Shown here piece after piece: positions 30,417-34,294 of a stretch of 34,294 nucleotides of DNA (position 1 is its first letter; each line of letters starts with the position of its first letter). Under the pieces are notes generated by a model. The model saw only the letters and a program-made list of their open reading frames with translations. It searched no databases and was not told the DNA's origin. Both the position numbers and the translations under genes were made by a program. The stretch is taken from NCBI GenBank assembly GCA_946412245.1, contig CAMKGM010000034.1, positions 1 through 34,294 on the forward strand, in the 5' to 3' direction. Source of the DNA: an uncultured Bacteroidales bacterium. GTDB lineage: Bacteria; Bacteroidota; Bacteroidia; Bacteroidales; Muribaculaceae.

Positions 30417-31355
30417 TTAGTATTCATCAGGATTATAAGTGTCAATGTGGCGACTCTTCTTGTGATCGGCAATTTCATCAATCTTGAAGAAGATGCCCGT
30501 TTCTTCCACCTCGCCAAACTCGTGATTCACGGCGGTGCCCACCATGCGCATGGTTGGCGACAGACTCATGTAGGCGTTCACCAGCGGGGGGATGTTGATG
30601 TTGTGCTCACGCACAAATGCGTTGAGCTTATTGTAGTCCTTTTTGAAGTCATTGCCATCATAGAAATTGTCAAGCACTTGTGCCTCGGTCTTGGCAGTCA
30701 CCGGCTCTATCGGCCAAATGATGCGGTCGGGGTCGGGGAAATAGATGGTCAAGAATCGCAGCAGCAAGTCACGGCAGGGCAATGGATAGGTAGGATACAT
30801 CGTCATCTTGCCAAACAGATACTTGATTTGCGGATACTTCACAGTGAGCGCGCCCAGTCCGTCCCACAGGTTGTCGAGCGCGAATATAGCCTTCACACCC
30901 ACACGCGTTGACTGATACTCCGGCCTCACAAACGAGCGACCTAACTCTATTGACTTAGGCAGATAGCGTGTCAGGAACTCCGGCGAGAAATGAAACATGT
31001 GCGCCATGGCTATGTGGGGCGTGCCATCGGCATTCAATGTCATGTTCTCTCCCAGCAGAAAACGGTAGGCCCCAATAATTTCGCGCGTCTCCGGATTCCA
31101 CACCAGCAGTTGTTGGCACGGTGACTCCATGGTGTCAAACTCATCAATGTCGCACTCCTTGCCGGTACCGCCGCCCGAGGCACGGAATGAAATCTCACGC
31201 AACCGGCCTATTTCGCGCATGGTCCACGGCGAGTTGTGGGCATCGACTACATAGATTTCATTGTTCGCCTTGTTGGTGCGGCGCAACAATCGCTCTGCGG
31301 TCAATTCCTGCTCTATGAGCTCGGTCTTCACGGGGTCAATGATAGGTTTCTGCAT
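30417..31355 (-). CDS. glsB: glycine N-acyltransferase GlsB (GNAT/OlsB-like)
   Basis: 312 residues. GlsB transfers a 3-hydroxy fatty acyl chain to the amino group of glycine, the first step of glycine-lipid (monoacyl glycine) synthesis in Bacteroides. The GNAT-like, autoinducer-synthase-related core shows 'REISFRASGGGTGKECDIDE', 'LLVWNPETREIIGAYRFLLG', 'FLTRYLPKSIELGRSFVRPE' and 'LWDGLGALTVKYP'. The name is supported by the next-door acyltransferase glsA, the same pair as in B. thetaiotaomicron. Gene order here is glsA then glsB with 7 bases between. Cytoplasmic face of the inner membrane. The family is often annotated as 'hemolysin'; that is misleading. Confidence 0.85.
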   Translation of the reverse strand: MQKPIIDPVKTELIEQELTAERLLRRTNKANNEIYVVDAHNSPWTMREIGRLREISFRASGGGTGKECDIDEFDTMESPCQQLLVWNPETREIIGAYRFLLGENMTLNADGTPHIAMAHMFHFSPEFLTRYLPKSIELGRSFVRPEYQSTRVGVKAIFALDNLWDGLGALTVKYPQIKYLFGKMTMYPTYPLPCRDLLLRFLTIYFPDPDRIIWPIEPVTAKTEAQVLDNFYDGNDFKKDYNKLNAFVREHNINIPPLVNAYMSLSPTMRMVGTAVNHEFGEVEETGIFFKIDEIADHKKSRHIDTYNPDEY

Positions 31356-31362
31356 ACCGTTA

Positions 31363-32202
31363 TTATTTTTGAGTCTCGACGGGTTTCAGCCCGTAGGTTA
31401 TGTCACAAATTCGTTGTGCCTCGGCGACGGCATGGCTCGCGTCAAGGCTCGTCCACGGGATGGGACGACCAAAGTAGACCTTGAAGTTTGAGCCTTTGCA
31501 TTTAAACATCTCGCCCGGCAAATAAATCATCTCAAAATTGAACTTGATGCCCAAACGCTTGCGCCACTTGGCCATGCGATAGAAGAACTTTGAGTTTTGA
31601 GCGTCGAAGTAGATGGGTATCAAGTCGCGCTTTGATTTCACAGCTTGAGTGACGATGAATTTCTTCCACTCCAAGTCATGAATCACACCCTTCTTGCCCA
31701 TGCGAGAACATAGACCAGCCGGGAAAGTTATCATTTGGTCGTCGCCCTGATACTCCTGCTCAATGAGCGAAGCAACCTCGCGAGCCTGACGGCCGTGCTT
31801 GTTCACGGGCAGCAGTATGGGGCGCAACGGCTTCACGGCCATGAGCAAATCGTTAACGATGAAACGGATGTTTCCGCCATACCTGTGCCCTACTGCCGAC
31901 ATCAGCGCCATGCCGTCAAGACCGCCCAACGGATGATTGGACACAAAGATGAAACGGCCCTCGGCAGGGATGTTTTCAGTGCCGATGAGCGTCGTCGACA
32001 CCTCCAAGTCATGCAACGCGCTATCGGCTGCCTCCACACCGGTCTTGGTTCCCATATTGCGCAATATCTGGTTCAATTCATCTTGGTGAATGGTGCGCTC
32101 AAGCTTCCTGATAGCCCAGCGCGGAATGAATTTGTAATGGCGCGCTGCGCGTGTGCGCAACACTTCATCAACATTGATTTGTATGGGTTTAAATTCGTTC
32201 AT
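31363..32202 (-). CDS. glsA: O-acyltransferase GlsA (PlsC-like)
   Basis: 279 residues. GlsA adds the second fatty acid to N-acyl glycine to give the diacyl glycine lipid. The PlsC-type motifs are 'FIFVSNHPLGGLDGMALM' (motif I, His and Asp), 'VNKHGRQAREVASL', 'ITFPAGLCSRMGKKG' (motif III region, FPxG) and 'DLIPIYFDAQNSKFFY' (motif IV). In motif I the spacing between His and Asp is five residues rather than the usual four. A -7 match TATCTTTG lies at 32248-32241 on the minus strand, 39 bases upstream, without a good -33. It is the first gene of a probable four-gene operon with glsB, wzi and the lipoprotein. Confidence 0.85.
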   Translation of the reverse strand: MNEFKPIQINVDEVLRTRAARHYKFIPRWAIRKLERTIHQDELNQILRNMGTKTGVEAADSALHDLEVSTTLIGTENIPAEGRFIFVSNHPLGGLDGMALMSAVGHRYGGNIRFIVNDLLMAVKPLRPILLPVNKHGRQAREVASLIEQEYQGDDQMITFPAGLCSRMGKKGVIHDLEWKKFIVTQAVKSKRDLIPIYFDAQNSKFFYRMAKWRKRLGIKFNFEMIYLPGEMFKCKGSNFKVYFGRPIPWTSLDASHAVAEAQRICDITYGLKPVETQK

Positions 32203-32240
32203 CGGTTATATTGCCAACTTCTTTAGTCGCTTTTAAAAAG

Positions 32241-32248
32241 CAAAGATA
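32241..32248 (-). promoter_or_regulatory. -7 box for the glsA-glsB-wzi-lipoprotein operon
   Basis: TATCTTTG on the minus strand, a consensus -7 element 39 bases before glsA. No TTG at the right distance upstream, so the promoter may need an activator or use a weak -33. Confidence 0.5.
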
Positions 32249-32358
32249 ACAAATATTGCCCACAATTACACTGAATACACCCAAAATTTTCATACAAATG
32301 GAATAAATGTATTAAATTTGCACCCGAAAAGCCTACCATTAACCGACTTTTCACGACA

Positions 32359-33849
32359 ATGACACAACCTATAACCAACATAGGTAATCACAGCGCCGGC
32401 AAATGGCAACTGCTCGTTGAGGTGCTGTGTTTCGGCATCTTTGCTGCCGTGCTCTCTCATTGCTTTGACTTTAGCGATGCCGTCGCCATTTTGCTTGCAA
32501 TGACTGTGGTCTATATCGTGCCTCGCCTCGCTTTCGCACGGCTCAACTGTTGGAGTCGCAAGGGGAGCTGGGTGCTACTCATTGCCAGCATGATGGTCAT
32601 CGGCTTTGCCATTGGCAACCTTTGGGATTGGAGCGTGGGCAGCGGACGCTCGTTGGTCGACCCCAACCTGAAATCGGACGATTTGGGTTACTATCACTGG
32701 GCATTGCACCACTACGATGGTTCATGCCCCGAACCGTCCATGACTTTCCGCGGACTCCCTGTCACCATTCTGATACTCTGGAAAGTACTGGGCGTGAGTG
32801 TAGTGTGGCCCATCGCGCTCAATGCCATGATGACGCTACTCTCAATCGTCATCGCCGGAGCCACCGCGGCAAGAGTAGCAGGCGACAAGGTCAAGTCCAG
32901 CCCCGGCACCATTGCCATGATTGCTATGATTATGACGACCCTGCTGGGATTCTACATTTCTCAAGGCATCAGGGTGCAAAAGGAAGCCGGACTCTATTTG
33001 GGCATAGGACTCATGGGTTATGCGCTGGCGAGAATGGCGAGAACGCAAGCCGACCGCAAGATGTGGCGCGATATTCTCACGTTCACCATCGGAGCGCTCA
33101 TCACTGCCTTCTACCGCAGCAATATGCTCTACTTCATCACGGCCGGCATCATCATTATGATTCTGAGCAATCGCCGGCAGTGGCGCTACGGATCCACGTT
33201 GCTGGCCATCAGCATCGCGGCTTTCATCATTGGCTTCTATTGCTCAAGTTACACAATGCTTCAGCAAATGAACATCGCCACAGGCAGCGGCAGAATGAGC
33301 GACGTGTTTGCCATGCGCACACCCTCGCAGTCGCCCTACAGAGCCATTATTGGCAACTACTTCACCTACCCCATTTGGCAACGAATACTCATGCTGCCGG
33401 TCACCGCCGGCGTGCAATACATCATTCCTTTCCCGTGGCTCTATGACTATCAGCCGGCCATCGACAGTTGGCTACCACGCGTGCGAATCGCCTGGTATGT
33501 GGTGGGAGGTATGGTTCTCTACTACTACCTCTTCATCGGGTGGCGCAAGGGACGCGGCATCGGCTCATGGGGGCTGCTACCCGCCGTGTGCTACTTGGGC
33601 GTTTGCTATGTGGTGGGCGGTACCGTCAGCCGTTATATTCTGCCCTTCCAACCCATGTTTGTCGTCATCGCCACTTTCGTGTGCTGCAAACTACGCGACG
33701 GACTCTGGCGGCACTCCTTCCGCGGATGGATGGTGGGATACACCCTTGTACTCATCGCTGTGCTCGTGCTGTGCTACAATATGCAACTCGCCTACTTTGA
33801 CGAACTTGACGAATTCTACCATCAGTACCGCGTCACGCACGGCCTGTGA
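32359..33849 (+). CDS. polytopic membrane protein, possible GT-C glycosyltransferase
   Basis: 496 residues with about eleven hydrophobic helices. After the third helix, a loop contains 'SDDLGYYHWALHHYDG'; an acidic DD pair in the first large outer loop is typical of GT-C lipid-sugar-dependent glycosyltransferases. 'VQKEAGLYLGIGLMGYALA' and 'ITAFYRSNMLYFITAG' also recall PMT/ArnT-like proteins. The C-terminus ('GGTVSRYILPFQPMFVVIAT') has the RY...P element often seen near the end of such enzymes. I cannot assign a named family. A -7 match TAAATTTG is at 32313-32320, with only a weak -33. The gene stands alone, diverging from glsA. Likely role: adding a sugar at the outer face of the inner membrane; inferred. 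Confidence 0.6.
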   Translation: MTQPITNIGNHSAGKWQLLVEVLCFGIFAAVLSHCFDFSDAVAILLAMTVVYIVPRLAFARLNCWSRKGSWVLLIASMMVIGFAIGNLWDWSVGSGRSLVDPNLKSDDLGYYHWALHHYDGSCPEPSMTFRGLPVTILILWKVLGVSVVWPIALNAMMTLLSIVIAGATAARVAGDKVKSSPGTIAMIAMIMTTLLGFYISQGIRVQKEAGLYLGIGLMGYALARMARTQADRKMWRDILTFTIGALITAFYRSNMLYFITAGIIIMILSNRRQWRYGSTLLAISIAAFIIGFYCSSYTMLQQMNIATGSGRMSDVFAMRTPSQSPYRAIIGNYFTYPIWQRILMLPVTAGVQYIIPFPWLYDYQPAIDSWLPRVRIAWYVVGGMVLYYYLFIGWRKGRGIGSWGLLPAVCYLGVCYVVGGTVSRYILPFQPMFVVIATFVCCKLRDGLWRHSFRGWMVGYTLVLIAVLVLCYNMQLAYFDELDEFYHQYRVTHGL

Positions 33850-34034
33850 TTGAACACACCTATCCCCTCCACAACACAGCCCTCGGGGTAATCTCCTTGT
33901 TTTTGTGGCACACCCCTCAAAACCATTCTTGTGCTTTTACATCTGAATCTAATTCGCCTCTTTCATCAAAAGACAATTATTGCACAATTATGGCATTTTT
34001 TTGAAAAGAATGTGCCATTCTCGGATATTATTAT

Positions 34035-34042
34035 TAAATTTG
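34035..34042 (+). promoter_or_regulatory. possible -7 box in the 33850-34119 gap
   Basis: TAAATTTG matches TAnnTTTG, 77 bases before the last start codon; no convincing -33 box. Nothing else is seen in this 270-base gap. Confidence 0.35.
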
Positions 34043-34119
34043 CTAGCTTAAAATGAATAATACTGATATCCATCTTATTGCTGACAATAAGTTTAAACTA
34101 CTTGCCTTACTTTGCGCTA

Positions 34120-34294
34120 ATGTTTAAGAAGCAATTATATGCCATATTGATAATGCTGCTGGCATCAGTTATGATGCTAGATGCTAATGCTTATAACGTA
34201 AACCAGTACAATCAATGGGTCAAGGTCTCTACCGAAGAGCTGATGCGTCGTGGTCAGGATTACCTTCAAAACAAAGGATGGGTTGACAGCGCGA
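34120..34294 (+). CDS. N-terminal part of a secreted or membrane protein, probably a TPR-type sensor protein (cut by window end)
   Basis: The ATG at 34120 opens a signal-peptide-like start ('MFKKQLYAILIMLLASVMML', then DANA) followed by 'YNVNQYNQWVKVSTEELMRR' and 'GQDYLQNKGWVDSA' up to the window edge (58 codons). The beginning resembles the Bacteroidales proteins that have periplasmic tetratricopeptide repeats followed by a transmembrane helix and a kinase or LuxR-type output domain. Only the first repeat is visible, so this identity is tentative. Confidence 0.55.
   Translation, partial: MFKKQLYAILIMLLASVMMLDANAYNVNQYNQWVKVSTEELMRRGQDYLQNKGWVDSA

Noticed and set aside
32550-33446. 298-codon plus-strand ORF in another frame of the membrane protein gene
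   Set aside because: His/Arg-rich shadow; the 496-codon frame has clean transmembrane helices and a promoter.

Overview
The window looks like a piece of a gut-type Bacteroidales chromosome, most like Muribaculaceae/Prevotellaceae. The evidence is many promoters of the Bacteroidota form TTG-N19..21-TAnnTTTG, few Shine-Dalgarno sites, and typical gene families: glycine-lipid genes glsB/glsA, DUF4254 beside a family 9 glycosyltransferase, a Wzi-family outer-membrane protein, a GH3-family protein, an AAA_14/DUF4143 ATPase, and the rnpA-yidD-tatD order. The family-level placement is inference.

Region by region. 1-2450 is visibly AT-richer than the rest. It holds the start of an AlbA_2 (Schlafen-like) ATP-binding protein on the minus strand, a strongly structured leader RNA (about 861-1001), and a three-gene run: a two-helix membrane protein, a membrane-tailed J-domain protein and a lipoprotein cut off at its 3' end. 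At 2430-2720 there is a scar where the lipoprotein, a reversed protein fragment and a headless dockerin-type surface protein with an in-frame stop are joined. 3780-6511 is an envelope-glycan operon (DUF4254, glycosyltransferase family 9, NAD-dependent epimerase). 6507-8078 is an AT-rich ATPase cassette between two exact 23-bp direct repeats, with two dyad operators at its promoter, next to tRNA-Arg(CCT).

8387-17507 is core metabolism and cell wall: pckA on the minus strand, then metK behind a SAM-II riboswitch, a bifunctional class A penicillin-binding protein, nadB and a secreted alpha/beta hydrolase. 17566-22367 is all on the minus strand: rnpA-yidD-tatD as overlapping genes, a hexapeptide acetyltransferase, the stub of a short-chain dehydrogenase, a 34-residue ORF, rnhB and a Na/Pi-type transporter. 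22494-27941 runs forward: a secreted beta-helix protein, then a GH3-family enzyme, a small membrane protein and an LTA-synthase-like phosphotransferase.

27942-28416 has no convincing gene but holds a second, orphan copy of the structured RNA seen at the left end, plus a 9-bp tandem repeat. 28417-32202 is a minus-strand operon glsA-glsB-wzi-lipoprotein that joins glycine-lipid synthesis to an outer-membrane capsule-type protein. The window ends with a polytopic membrane protein that may be a GT-C glycosyltransferase, and the first 58 codons of a secreted or membrane protein.

The most unusual items are the two related structured RNAs, which share a long closing stem, a GTGTRCGGTTCGCG core and an ACCTCCTT 3' edge resembling the 16S rRNA tail. 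Next are the repeat-bounded, dyad-controlled ATPase cassette and the SAM-II riboswitch with a candidate terminator ahead of metK.
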